NCBI GenBank assembly: GCA_035518875.1
Contig: DATIXD010000317.1
Location: forward strand, 1-18,454
Direction: 5' to 3'
From: DATIXD01 sp035518875
Lineage (GTDB): Bacteria > Pseudomonadota > Gammaproteobacteria > Methylococcales > Methylococcaceae
DNA length: 18,454 bases
The notes beneath the pieces are model-generated. The model was not told the origin of the DNA and did no database searches. It saw nothing but the letters and a program-made list of their open reading frames with translations. Position 1 is the stretch's first letter. Each line of letters starts with the position of its first letter. Position numbers and translations under genes: made by a program. This document shows positions 7,972 to 14,968 of this stretch, one piece after another.

Positions 7972-8046
7972 GCTGATCTTACCGTTATCGATGGACTCGC
8001 AGCCTTCCCGTTTAGGGCGCCGACCCCGAAACCATGCCTCAGGCGA

Positions 8047-8379
8047 GTGCGAGTTTCCGGCACTGCACAGGAGGAAGCGACCATCAACGCTGCTCTGACC
8101 GATCGGCCGGAGCTTGCGGCGGATTCAGAACCCGGGGTGACCACCCGCAACGGCAATGGAGACCGCTCATTCGCAAGGTCCGATTCCCCCTGCGAATCAA
8201 GGCCAAGCCCTGTGATCTGGCTATTCGGCCAGCTAAGCGTCAACATCGATCCGCAGGTCAACGCAACGAGCTTAAGTGTCCTTCATGCGAGCGACAGCGC
8301 GGTGCATGTGCTCATCATTCCAGCCGACGAGGAGCGAATGATCGCCGATCACGTGAGGCAGGTGCCGGGCCTGCGCTAG
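8047..8379 (+). CDS. Doubtful small ORF, possibly ACT-like or a gene remnant
   Basis: From a GTG at 8047 this frame gives 110 residues. The first half (many Ser, Arg, Pro, Gly) does not look like a folded protein. The second half (PVIWLFGQLSVNID, then HVLIIPADEERMIADHVRQVPGLR) has the strand-helix-strand-helix rhythm of a small ACT-type regulatory domain; this is a weak impression, not a match. A strong AGGAGGAA at 8069-8076 lies inside the frame and is followed at good spacing by ATC (8083) rather than ATG, in the same frame. That could mean a mutated start codon of a former gene or pure coincidence. The frame ends at TAG 8377-8379 and stays open for another 30 codons beyond it. Confidence 0.25.
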   Translation: MRVSGTAQEEATINAALTDRPELAADSEPGVTTRNGNGDRSFARSDSPCESRPSPVIWLFGQLSVNIDPQVNATSLSVLHASDSAVHVLIIPADEERMIADHVRQVPGLR

Positions 8380-8500
8380 CCGGGCGTGGTTGGATTGGCG
8401 GGCGGCGTGTTGAGAACGGGATTCTCGCTTGAAGGGAACTGCCGTCTGTGCAACCATTCTTTCCCTTGCCGGTGATGCGCGAAGCTTTTGGAATGCCGCC

Positions 8501-8525
8501 ATATCACTGAGCTGGTGATATTTTT
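8501..8525 (+). terminator. Dyad followed by T-run, terminator or operator
   Basis: ATATCAC (8501-8507) and GTGATAT (8515-8521) form a perfect 7-base inverted repeat with a 7-base loop, running into TTTTT (8521-8525). The short AT-containing stem plus T-run fits a weak intrinsic terminator; the symmetric form fits an operator for the regulator that starts 45 bases downstream. Confidence 0.35.
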
Positions 8526-8569
8526 CGGTTTCACCGATCAATCGCGGATTTGGAACAAGGGAGGGGCAG

Positions 8570-9940
8570 ATGAGGAAGCCGCTGATCTTGATGAATGCTG
8601 CGGGCAATCCGCAGGCCCGGAGCTTGCTGGCTTCGATCCAGGGCCAGGGGATCCAGCTGCGAGAAGCCTCGAACTGGTCGGAAATACAGCACTGCCTTCA
8701 CTGCAAGATTCCGCCCGACCTGCTTTTGCTGCATTGCCCCTTGGTGAGGGACGCGGAGGCCGGCCTCGAGGTGGCGGCGCAACTCCGGCAAAAGGATCGG
8801 CGGTTTCCGATCATACTGCTCGCTGAGCAGGGCTCGGAAGCTTTGGCCGTGGCGGCCTTGCGCACCGGCATCAAGGACTATTACAAAAAGCCCTTCCTAG
8901 TGGAGGAAATCGTCTCCGCGGTGAGACACTGCGTGGCCCAGTATCGGGCGAAGGAAAATCGTGCGCTGACGATCTTCGCCTCCGGGAAAGACCTGATTGG
9001 CGCCAGTTCGGCCCTATGCCGGGCGAAAGAGTTTCTCGGCAAGGCCGCGCGGGTTGACAGCAACATCCTCATCACTGGCGAGACCGGCACCGGCAAGGAG
9101 TTAGCCGCGGAATACGTCCACAGCCATAGTCCAAGACGACACTCCCCGCTCATCTCCATCAACTGTGCGGCTTTGCCGGACGGTTTGTTGGAAAGCGAGT
9201 TGTTCGGCTACGAGAGAGGCGCTTTCACCGGCGCCCAAGGCGCCTATCCCGGCAAGTTGAGGCTTGCCGAGGGCGGCACCGTATTCTTCGACGAAATCGG
9301 CGACATGAGTCCCTATGCCCAGGCGAAGATTCTGCGCGTACTGGAGAATCGGGAGGTCTATCCCTTGGGCGGGAAACGCAGTGTACCCTTGAACATCCGC
9401 ATCATCGCCGCTACCAATCGGGATCTGGAGAGCCTTCTGGCGCAGAACCAATTCCGCCAGGATCTCTATTTCCGGCTCAATGTCGCTCGAATCCACCTCC
9501 CGCCGCTGAGGGACCGCCGGGACGACATCCCGTTAATCATCGATCATTGCCTCAAGGAATTGAACCTCAGGTGGGGGCGGAGTTTGCGCCGGCTTTCGGA
9601 CGAAGTGCTGGAAATGTTCCTGCGTTACGATTGGCCGGGCAATGTCCGCGAACTGAGGAATCTGGTGGAGGCGGTCTTCATCGACCCGCCCAACGCGATC
9701 GTCACGCCTGATGATCTGCCGGAGTTCTTCAAACTCCGCTGCGGATACCCGCAGAACATCGGCCTCAGCGAGCGCGAACAACTGCTCTGCGCACTCGGCG
9801 CCAGCAACTGGAACAAGAGCAAAGCGGCCGAAACCTTGCGCTGGTCGAGAATGACGCTCTACCGGAAGATGGAGAAATACGCCATAGCCGATATCGTCGA
9901 CGACAAACCCAATCCCGATAACCCGCTGAACTCGGTGTAA
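8570..9940 (+). CDS. Sigma-54-dependent transcriptional regulator with degenerate receiver domain
   Basis: This 456-residue NtrC-type activator has three parts. Residues 1-about 120 form a receiver-like domain in which the phosphoacceptor Asp is replaced: the strand reads DLLLLHC with His55 at the expected position, and the acidic pair near the N terminus is missing, although the later KKP (106-108) is kept. Residues about 140-375 are the AAA+ domain, with Walker A GETGTGKE (170-177), the sigma-54 contact loop GAFTGA (217-222), Walker B ending DE (241-242) and WPGNVREL. The C terminus holds a Fis-type helix-turn-helix (SKAAETLRWSRMTLYRKMEKY). A GGAGGGG ribosome site (8560-8566) precedes the ATG. 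No sensor kinase is adjacent. It probably acts without Asp phosphorylation. Its likely target is the sigma-54 promoter at 10151, immediately downstream. Confidence 0.93.
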   Translation: MRKPLILMNAAGNPQARSLLASIQGQGIQLREASNWSEIQHCLHCKIPPDLLLLHCPLVRDAEAGLEVAAQLRQKDRRFPIILLAEQGSEALAVAALRTGIKDYYKKPFLVEEIVSAVRHCVAQYRAKENRALTIFASGKDLIGASSALCRAKEFLGKAARVDSNILITGETGTGKELAAEYVHSHSPRRHSPLISINCAALPDGLLESELFGYERGAFTGAQGAYPGKLRLAEGGTVFFDEIGDMSPYAQAKILRVLENREVYPLGGKRSVPLNIRIIAATNRDLESLLAQNQFRQDLYFRLNVARIHLPPLRDRRDDIPLIIDHCLKELNLRWGRSLRRLSDEVLEMFLRYDWPGNVRELRNLVEAVFIDPPNAIVTPDDLPEFFKLRCGYPQNIGLSEREQLLCALGASNWNKSKAAETLRWSRMTLYRKMEKYAIADIVDDKPNPDNPLNSV

Positions 9941-9954
9941 TTGCGAGGTACAGG

Positions 9955-9977
9955 ACTGTAACATCGGCTGTTACAGT
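9955..9977. promoter_or_regulatory. Upstream activator dyad, site 1
   Basis: Perfect inverted repeat ACTGTAACA (9955-9963) and TGTTACAGT (9969-9977) with a 5-base centre. Its centre lies about 190 bases before the -24/-12 promoter, a normal distance for a sigma-54 enhancer. It starts 15 bases after the regulator's stop codon, so it could also act as a transcript-end hairpin, but there is no T-run. Confidence 0.6.
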
Positions 9978-10045
9978 TGCGGTTTCTGGCTATTTCCCCG
10001 CACCTAAAGCCTCGCGCTCATTTGTCCCTGCCTGCTTCAACCGCG

Positions 10046-10069
10046 ACTGTCACAGCAGAGTGTAACAAT
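10046..10069. promoter_or_regulatory. Upstream activator dyad, site 2 (imperfect)
   Basis: ACTGTCACA (10046-10054) differs from the left arm of site 1 at one base, and TGTAACAAT (10061-10069) differs from its right arm at two. The centre is 6 rather than 5 bases. Paired enhancer sites are common for NtrC-type activators, and the repeat of TGT-N-ACA in both makes a shared binding protein plausible. Confidence 0.42.
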
Positions 10070-10118
10070 GTGGGAAGAAGCCCGCCGCATCATCACTCAA
10101 GCTCTCGGGTTTTAAACC

Positions 10119-10131
10119 CAAACAATTGATT
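10119..10131 (-). promoter_or_regulatory. IHF consensus site
   Basis: On the minus strand this reads AATCAATTGTTTG, a full match to WATCAANNNNTTR, within a locally AT-rich stretch. It lies between the upstream dyads and the sigma-54 promoter, where IHF bending brings the activator to the polymerase. Confidence 0.55.
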
Positions 10132-10150
10132 TTTACCTTTTTGTTGCATC

Positions 10151-10166
10151 TGGCGCGCGTGTTGCA
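10151..10166 (+). promoter_or_regulatory. Sigma-54 (-24/-12) promoter
   Basis: TGGCGCG, four bases, then TTGCA: GG (10152-10153) and GC (10164-10165) are separated by the required 10 bases, and all key positions of TGGCRCG-N4-TTGCW are met. Predicted transcription start is about 10177, giving a 5' leader of about 136 bases before the cytochrome gene. Confidence 0.75.
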
Positions 10167-10312
10167 AGTTTAACCGGAGCTGCAAAGATTCTCGATCGTT
10201 CAAGCCCGCGGCCGTAGCAAGCACTTTTCAAGATCGTCAGGAGGTCGGATTCGCTTATTGCTTTTCAGTACAAATCAATCACTCAACGTGTTCGTCTATC
10301 GGGAGAGGAAAA

Positions 10313-12850
10313 ATGGAAATAAGAAGATCAGGTCTACCGATTGCGCTGGTCGGTGCGGTTTCGTTGGCGTTGATCGCTTACAGCGGTACCGGTTCGGCGA
10401 AGTTCTGCGGCAAAGGGGCCGGAGAAGTGATGGACGAGGCCATGTGCGCGGGACGAACGGCCGACAGTCTCGCGGGTTCCGACGAGGACTATTTCCGCGA
10501 CATGGATTACGGGGTAACCAAGGATCCCAAGCAGGTGGCCGCAATTCTCGCCCCCTATGCTCCGGGTATCAAGCCGGAGGACGCCGTCAAGGCCGCGGTG
10601 ATCGGCCGCAACAACTGGATCGTGTGGACGGCCGGCAACGACCGCTTGTGGGATACCCTGGGCTACGTGAGCAGAGGCAATCTCGACTTTCTGAAAACCC
10701 TGTCGAACCATCCCAGTCTCAAGTTCAGTCGCAGTAACCGCTGGAACTACCTGGGCCTGGTCAACGAACCCTGCTTCGAGAAGGCCACCGGGCCGCGGAA
10801 AGACCGCTACGGCCTGTGGCTGGATGTGCGCAAGCAGGATTGTCCGCCGGACCCGTTTGAAAACGAGAAAAAATATCCGGGGGTCGAGATCGGCGCCCGC
10901 GGCAAGAATATCCCGGCGGGCTCCTATTATGGCTACGCGACGGGAATCGTCGGCCTTAGGTTGTTTCCCAACCCCGACTTCGATGAAGAGGCGCAAAAAC
11001 GCTGGGATCCGGAAAAATACTATACCGATCCGAATTACTATAACGACAAGAACCTGGTGAGGCCTTACCGGGTCGGCATGTCCTGCGGCTTCTGCCATGT
11101 CGGTCCGAATCCGACCAATCCGCCCCAGGATCCCGAAAATCCCAAATGGGAGAACCTCAATTCGAATCCGGGCGCCCAGTACTTCTGGATCGACCGGATC
11201 TTCATGTGGGATGCGGATGCCACGAGCTTCCCCTACCAGCTTTTCCACACTTCCCGTCCCGGCGCCCTGGATACGTCCCTGGTCTCCAGCGACTACATCA
11301 ATAATCCGCGCACCATGAATGCGGTTTACAGCCTCGGCGCGCGCTTGCATGCCGCTTTGAAGACAGGTGGAGAGAAACTGGCCGGCAGCGAGCTAGACAA
11401 CAAGCAGCTCAACGATTACGTGCCTGCGAACAGCCCGCTCGCGCAGTTCTTCAAGAAACCCGACTCGGTTTGGACGCCGCGCGTCCTCAAGGACGGCGCC
11501 GATTCGGTCGGGGCATTGGGCGCCCTGAACCGCGTATTCGTCAATATCGGACTGTTCAGCGAAGAGTGGACCGAGCACTTCAATCCGCTGATCGGCGGCA
11601 AGAAAATCACCCCCATTCCGATCAAGGTGGCCCGTGAGCACTCGGCTTACTGGCAGGCGAACGAAAACCAGACGCCGAATCTGGCGCTGTTCTTCCTGGC
11701 GACCGCCCAGCCCGACTATCTGAAAAACGCGCCAGGCGGCGAGGTATATCTGAGCGCCGATGCGGCGACCCTGACCCGCGGCAAGGAAGCGTTCGGCGAG
11801 CGCTGCGCCCGTTGCCATTCGAGCAAGCTGCCGGAGAAGGCGTATACCTTCTTCCCCAACAACGGCTGCGTGGGCAAGGATTATCTCAAATGCTGGAACG
11901 CCTATTGGGACTGGACCAAGACCGACGAGTTCAAGAAGGAGATGAAGCAGATCGTGTCGGCGGGCGATTTTCTGAAGGACAACTACCTGTCGACCGAGCT
12001 GCGGGTTCCGGTGACCCTGCTGGAGACCAATGCCTGCAGTCCCCTGGCCTCCAACGCCATCGAGGGCAACATCTGGAACGACTTTTCGTCCCAGTCGTAC
12101 AAGGGCCTCCCCTCGGTGGGAACGATCACGGTACACAATCCGTTCACCGGAGAGCCCAGACCCTACGCGATGCCCGCGGGGGGCCGCGGTTATACCCGCC
12201 CCGCCTCCCTCATCAGCCTCTGGTCCACAGCACCTTTCCTGCTGAACAACGCCGTCGGCGACTTCAACCCGAGCCCATCGGTCGAGGCCCGGCTGAAGTC
12301 GTTCGACAGCTCGATCGAGCAGATGCTCTGGCCGGAAAAGCGGAAGGGGAACATGGAATACAAGACGGCTTCCGGCAAGATGCTGCCCGGCTGGATCGAC
12401 CTGACCTACGAGACCAGCTACCTGCGCGTGCCCAAGGGCTACCTGCCGGACTTCTTCCAGCCCTTGGTTGGACTTTTGAGTCACGGCAGTTTCTTCAACG
12501 AGGAAGGACTCGAACTCGGCCCGATTCCGAAAGGGACGCCGATCAACCTGCTTTCCAACATCGACTTGGACAAGCGAGAGGGGTTGCTCGCGAATTTGGA
12601 GCATAAGCGTCAGATCGCGGAATTGCTGATCAAAATCAAGAAGGATCTCAAGGCGCTTCCCAAGAACGCTACCGACGAAGAAGCGCGCAAGGTGTTCGCC
12701 AATCTCGTCGATCCCCTGCTGGCGGCCAGCAAGTGCCCGGATTTCATCGTCAACCGGGGCCATTATTTCGGCACCGACTACTTCAAGGAGGAACCCGGCC
12801 TCGGTGACGATGACAAGCGGGCCTTGATCGCCTTCCTGAAGACGCTGTGA
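10313..12850 (+). CDS. Large exported diheme c-type cytochrome, RoxA/MauG-like
   Basis: This 845-residue protein has a Sec signal peptide (about 1-29, likely cut after GSA). It has two c-type heme motifs, CGFCH (Cys258-His262) and CARCH (Cys498-His502), so it is periplasmic or surface-exposed. The C-terminal part (RPASLISLWSTAPFLLNNAVGDF, split here by description, then NRGHYFGTDY and KRALIAFLKTL at the end) resembles the end of RoxA-type rubber oxygenases and bacterial diheme fatty-acid dioxygenases of the cytochrome c peroxidase/MauG superfamily. It is longer than RoxA (about 680 residues) and has a long N-terminal region rich in aromatic residues with extra cysteines (32, 45, 154, 177). 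A purely electron-transfer role, for example accepting electrons from the GMC enzyme downstream, is an alternative. Ribosome site GGGAGAGG is at 10301-10308. Expression probably depends on sigma-54. Confidence 0.72.
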   Translation: MEIRRSGLPIALVGAVSLALIAYSGTGSAKFCGKGAGEVMDEAMCAGRTADSLAGSDEDYFRDMDYGVTKDPKQVAAILAPYAPGIKPEDAVKAAVIGRNNWIVWTAGNDRLWDTLGYVSRGNLDFLKTLSNHPSLKFSRSNRWNYLGLVNEPCFEKATGPRKDRYGLWLDVRKQDCPPDPFENEKKYPGVEIGARGKNIPAGSYYGYATGIVGLRLFPNPDFDEEAQKRWDPEKYYTDPNYYNDKNLVRPYRVGMSCGFCHVGPNPTNPPQDPENPKWENLNSNPGAQYFWIDRIFMWDADATSFPYQLFHTSRPGALDTSLVSSDYINNPRTMNAVYSLGARLHAALKTGGEKLAGSELDNKQLNDYVPANSPLAQFFKKPDSVWTPRVLKDGADSVGALGALNRVFVNIGLFSEEWTEHFNPLIGGKKITPIPIKVAREHSAYWQANENQTPNLALFFLATAQPDYLKNAPGGEVYLSADAATLTRGKEAFGERCARCHSSKLPEKAYTFFPNNGCVGKDYLKCWNAYWDWTKTDEFKKEMKQIVSAGDFLKDNYLSTELRVPVTLLETNACSPLASNAIEGNIWNDFSSQSYKGLPSVGTITVHNPFTGEPRPYAMPAGGRGYTRPASLISLWSTAPFLLNNAVGDFNPSPSVEARLKSFDSSIEQMLWPEKRKGNMEYKTASGKMLPGWIDLTYETSYLRVPKGYLPDFFQPLVGLLSHGSFFNEEGLELGPIPKGTPINLLSNIDLDKREGLLANLEHKRQIAELLIKIKKDLKALPKNATDEEARKVFANLVDPLLAASKCPDFIVNRGHYFGTDYFKEEPGLGDDDKRALIAFLKTL

Positions 12851-12857
12851 CCGAAGC

Positions 12858-12887
12858 GCGCCAAGCGGTCAACCCGCCGCTTGGCGC
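12858..12887 (+). terminator. Strong hairpin after the cytochrome gene
   Basis: Perfect 11-base inverted repeat GCGCCAAGCGG (12858-12868) and CCGCTTGGCGC (12877-12887), loop of 8, starting 8 bases after the cytochrome stop. There is no T-run, so it may attenuate or protect the upstream message rather than end it, giving more cytochrome than GMC/patatin transcript. Confidence 0.5.
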
Positions 12888-12983
12888 TGCCTCAGTCTTC
12901 CAATCATGAGCATTTTGCGGCTGGCGCGGAGCAGGCGGAAAGCCTTGCCCGCCTTGGTCTAATTAAAAAAGGGGCGATTTCAG

Positions 12984-14858
12984 ATGAGCGAAAACGACGA
13001 TTTCGAGTATGTAGTGGTGGGTTCCGGCGCAGGCGGGGGGACGGTCGCCGCGCGCTTGGCCGAGAGCGGACGGAAAGTGCTGGTCTTGGAGGCCGGCGGG
13101 GATCCGCGAACGCTGCAGGGAAGCGATTCGGCCCATCCGGAGGGAAACCGTCTGCCGGACGATTACGATGTGCCGGTCTTTCATACCTTTTCCAGCGAGA
13201 ACGAGGCGATTCGGTGGGACTTTTTCGTTCGCCACTATGGCGACGACGCGCTTCAGCAGAAAGATTCGAAGTACACCAAGGAGGAAGGCGGCGTTCTCTA
13301 TCCCAGGGCCGGTTGCCTGGGCGGTTGCACGGCTCACAACGCGATGATTACCGTGTGCTCGCACAACGAGGACTGGGATGAGCTGGCGCGGCTGACCGAC
13401 GACGCCTCCTGGAGTGCTGGCAACATGCGGAAGTACTTCCAGCGGCTGGAGGACTGCCACCACCGGCCGCCTCCCTACCGTTGGCTGGCTAAGTTGGGGA
13501 TCAATCCCACCCTTCATGGATGGAGCGGCTGGCTGCGGACGGAAAAAGCGATCCCGGAAAGCGCGCTGGGCGATACTTCGCTGGTGAAAACGCTCAAGGA
13601 ATCGATCGGCCAGGAGGTTGCCAGGCTGCCGGATTTCGCCAAGAGGGTCCGCTGGCTGTTCCAGGGGCAAGCCGACCCGAACGACTGGCGCGTGTTGAAA
13701 GACAATGCCATCGGGCTGCGCTATCCGCCGTTGGCGACCAAGAATCACGGACGCATCGGCACGCGCGAACGCCTGCTGGAAGTCCAGAAGAAATTTCCCC
13801 ATCTGCTCAAGATCGAGTTGGATGCGCTCGCCACCAAGGTACTCCTGGATGAGAACAATCGCGCCATCGGGGTGGAGTATCTCAAGGGCGCGAAACTCTA
13901 CCGGGCGCACATGAACCCCAGCGGCGAAGCCGGCGAACTGCGCACCGTCAAAGCCTCGCGGGAGGTCATCCTGGCGGGCGGCGCCTACAACACGCCGCAG
14001 CTGCTCATGCTCTCCGGCGTCGGCCCTCGTGCCGAGCTCGACAAGCACGGTATCGCCGTCCGGCTGGATCTGCCGGGCGTCGGCACCAATCTGCAAGATC
14101 GTTACGAGGTGGGTGTCGTCAATCGGATGAAATTCGATGCCTGGGAGGTGCTCAAGGGCGCCCAGTACGCCAAGGGCGATCCCCAGTACGCCGAATGGGA
14201 GAAAAAGCGCTCGGGCGTTTACACCAGCAACGGTGCCGTGCTCGCCGTCATCAAGAGATCGTTTTCCGAACGCCCCCTGCCCGATCTGTTCTGTTTCGCG
14301 CTGCTGGGCAAGTTCAAGGGTTACTACCCCGGCTACTCCAAGCTGATCAAGGAGCACCTGAACTATCTCACCTGGGCGGTGCTCAAGGCGCACACCAACA
14401 ATCGGGCCGGCGAGGTGCGACTCAAGTCCGCCGATCCGCGCGAGCGGCCCTATATCAACTTTCGCTATTTCGAGGAGGGCAGCGACAAGGACGGAAAAGA
14501 TCTCGAAGCGGTGGTTGAAGGGGTCAAATTCGTGCGCAAGTTGACCGCTCCTTTGAGGGCGAAGGGGCTCATCGCAGAGGAGGAAATCCCGGGCGAGGCC
14601 GTGCAAACGGACGATGAAATCCGCGATTTCGTCAAGTACAACGCCTGGGGACACCACGCCTCCTGCACCTGCCCCATCGGCCGGGACGGCGATCCCACGG
14701 CGGTACTCGACGGTAATTTCAAGGTCCGCGGAACCAAGGGACTGCGGGTTGTGGATGCCTCAGTGTTCCCCCGGATCCCCGGATTTTTCATCGTCAGCTC
14801 GATATACATTATTGGAGAAAAGGCGGCCGATGCGATTCTCGCCGACGCCGGCGGCTGA
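12984..14858 (+). CDS. GMC family FAD-dependent oxidoreductase
   Basis: This 624-residue protein belongs to the glucose-methanol-choline family, which oxidises alcohol groups with FAD. The dinucleotide fold is GSGAGGG (13-19) with LVLEAGGD (34-40). The first GMC signature is seen in degenerate form as PRAGCLGGCTAHNAM. The second, LAGGAYNTPQLLMLSGVGP, is near residue 330-345. The C-terminal catalytic histidine is His557 or His558 (WGHHAS), and GLRVVDASVFPRIPGF closes the domain. At the second catalytic position, where most members have Asn or His, the sequence IPGFFIVSSIYIIGEKAAD has hydrophobic residues. There is no signal peptide, so it is predicted cytoplasmic, although its gene neighbour is exported. 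An AAGGGG ribosome site precedes the ATG. The stop is 110 bases before the patatin start. The substrate is unknown; a lipid, sterol or terpenoid alcohol is conceivable. Confidence 0.88.
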   Translation: MSENDDFEYVVVGSGAGGGTVAARLAESGRKVLVLEAGGDPRTLQGSDSAHPEGNRLPDDYDVPVFHTFSSENEAIRWDFFVRHYGDDALQQKDSKYTKEEGGVLYPRAGCLGGCTAHNAMITVCSHNEDWDELARLTDDASWSAGNMRKYFQRLEDCHHRPPPYRWLAKLGINPTLHGWSGWLRTEKAIPESALGDTSLVKTLKESIGQEVARLPDFAKRVRWLFQGQADPNDWRVLKDNAIGLRYPPLATKNHGRIGTRERLLEVQKKFPHLLKIELDALATKVLLDENNRAIGVEYLKGAKLYRAHMNPSGEAGELRTVKASREVILAGGAYNTPQLLMLSGVGPRAELDKHGIAVRLDLPGVGTNLQDRYEVGVVNRMKFDAWEVLKGAQYAKGDPQYAEWEKKRSGVYTSNGAVLAVIKRSFSERPLPDLFCFALLGKFKGYYPGYSKLIKEHLNYLTWAVLKAHTNNRAGEVRLKSADPRERPYINFRYFEEGSDKDGKDLEAVVEGVKFVRKLTAPLRAKGLIAEEEIPGEAVQTDDEIRDFVKYNAWGHHASCTCPIGRDGDPTAVLDGNFKVRGTKGLRVVDASVFPRIPGFFIVSSIYIIGEKAADAILADAGG

Positions 14859-14968
14859 GGGTGGGAGCACGGCCCCGGGGAGCGAGCCCCGTGGCCTTTG
14901 CCCTTCGCCGTCGCGCTCGATTCGGCAGCTGGTCATTTGGATGGGCCTCGATCTTGATGGAGAAGATC

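Larger units (their letters stand above)
7972..8569. other. Intergenic stretch without a confident gene
   Basis: The 598 bases between dsbB and the sigma-54 regulator hold one doubtful ORF (8047-8379) and one dyad followed by a T-run (8501-8525). I see no tRNA or other structured RNA gene and no mobile element ends. The base composition is similar to the flanks. Confidence 0.5.
9941..10312 (+). promoter_or_regulatory. 372-base control region of the cytochrome-GMC-patatin unit
   Basis: In order it contains a perfect dyad (9955-9977), an imperfect copy (10046-10069), a GGGTTT-T-AAACCC palindrome (10107-10119), an IHF consensus (10119-10131), a sigma-54 promoter (10151-10166) and a leader of about 135 bases. 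The order upstream site, bending site, -24/-12 promoter is the standard layout for activation by an enhancer-binding protein such as the one encoded just upstream. An unused AGGAGG lies at 10239-10244. Confidence 0.7.

Noticed and set aside
7404..7976. 190-codon frame overlapping dsbB
   Set aside because: It is out of frame with the clear DsbB sequence and begins inside the palindrome.
8034..8432. Alternative plus-strand frame of 132 codons overlapping the doubtful ORF
   Set aside because: Its product is Arg-rich without hydrophobic core patterns, and no ribosome site fits its start.
10239..10500. AGGAGG at 10239 with a TTG-start frame at 10258, a possible leader peptide
   Set aside because: The frame runs out of phase into the cytochrome gene and its product has no protein character. 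The cytochrome ATG at 10313 has its own good ribosome site.
11393..12763. 456-codon open frame on the minus strand opposite the cytochrome gene
   Set aside because: An antisense shadow of a high-GC gene. The plus strand has a signal peptide, two heme motifs and a ribosome site.
12963..14657. 564-codon open frame on the minus strand opposite the GMC gene
   Set aside because: The plus-strand frame contains all the GMC motifs; the minus-strand product has no recognisable domain and low-complexity composition.
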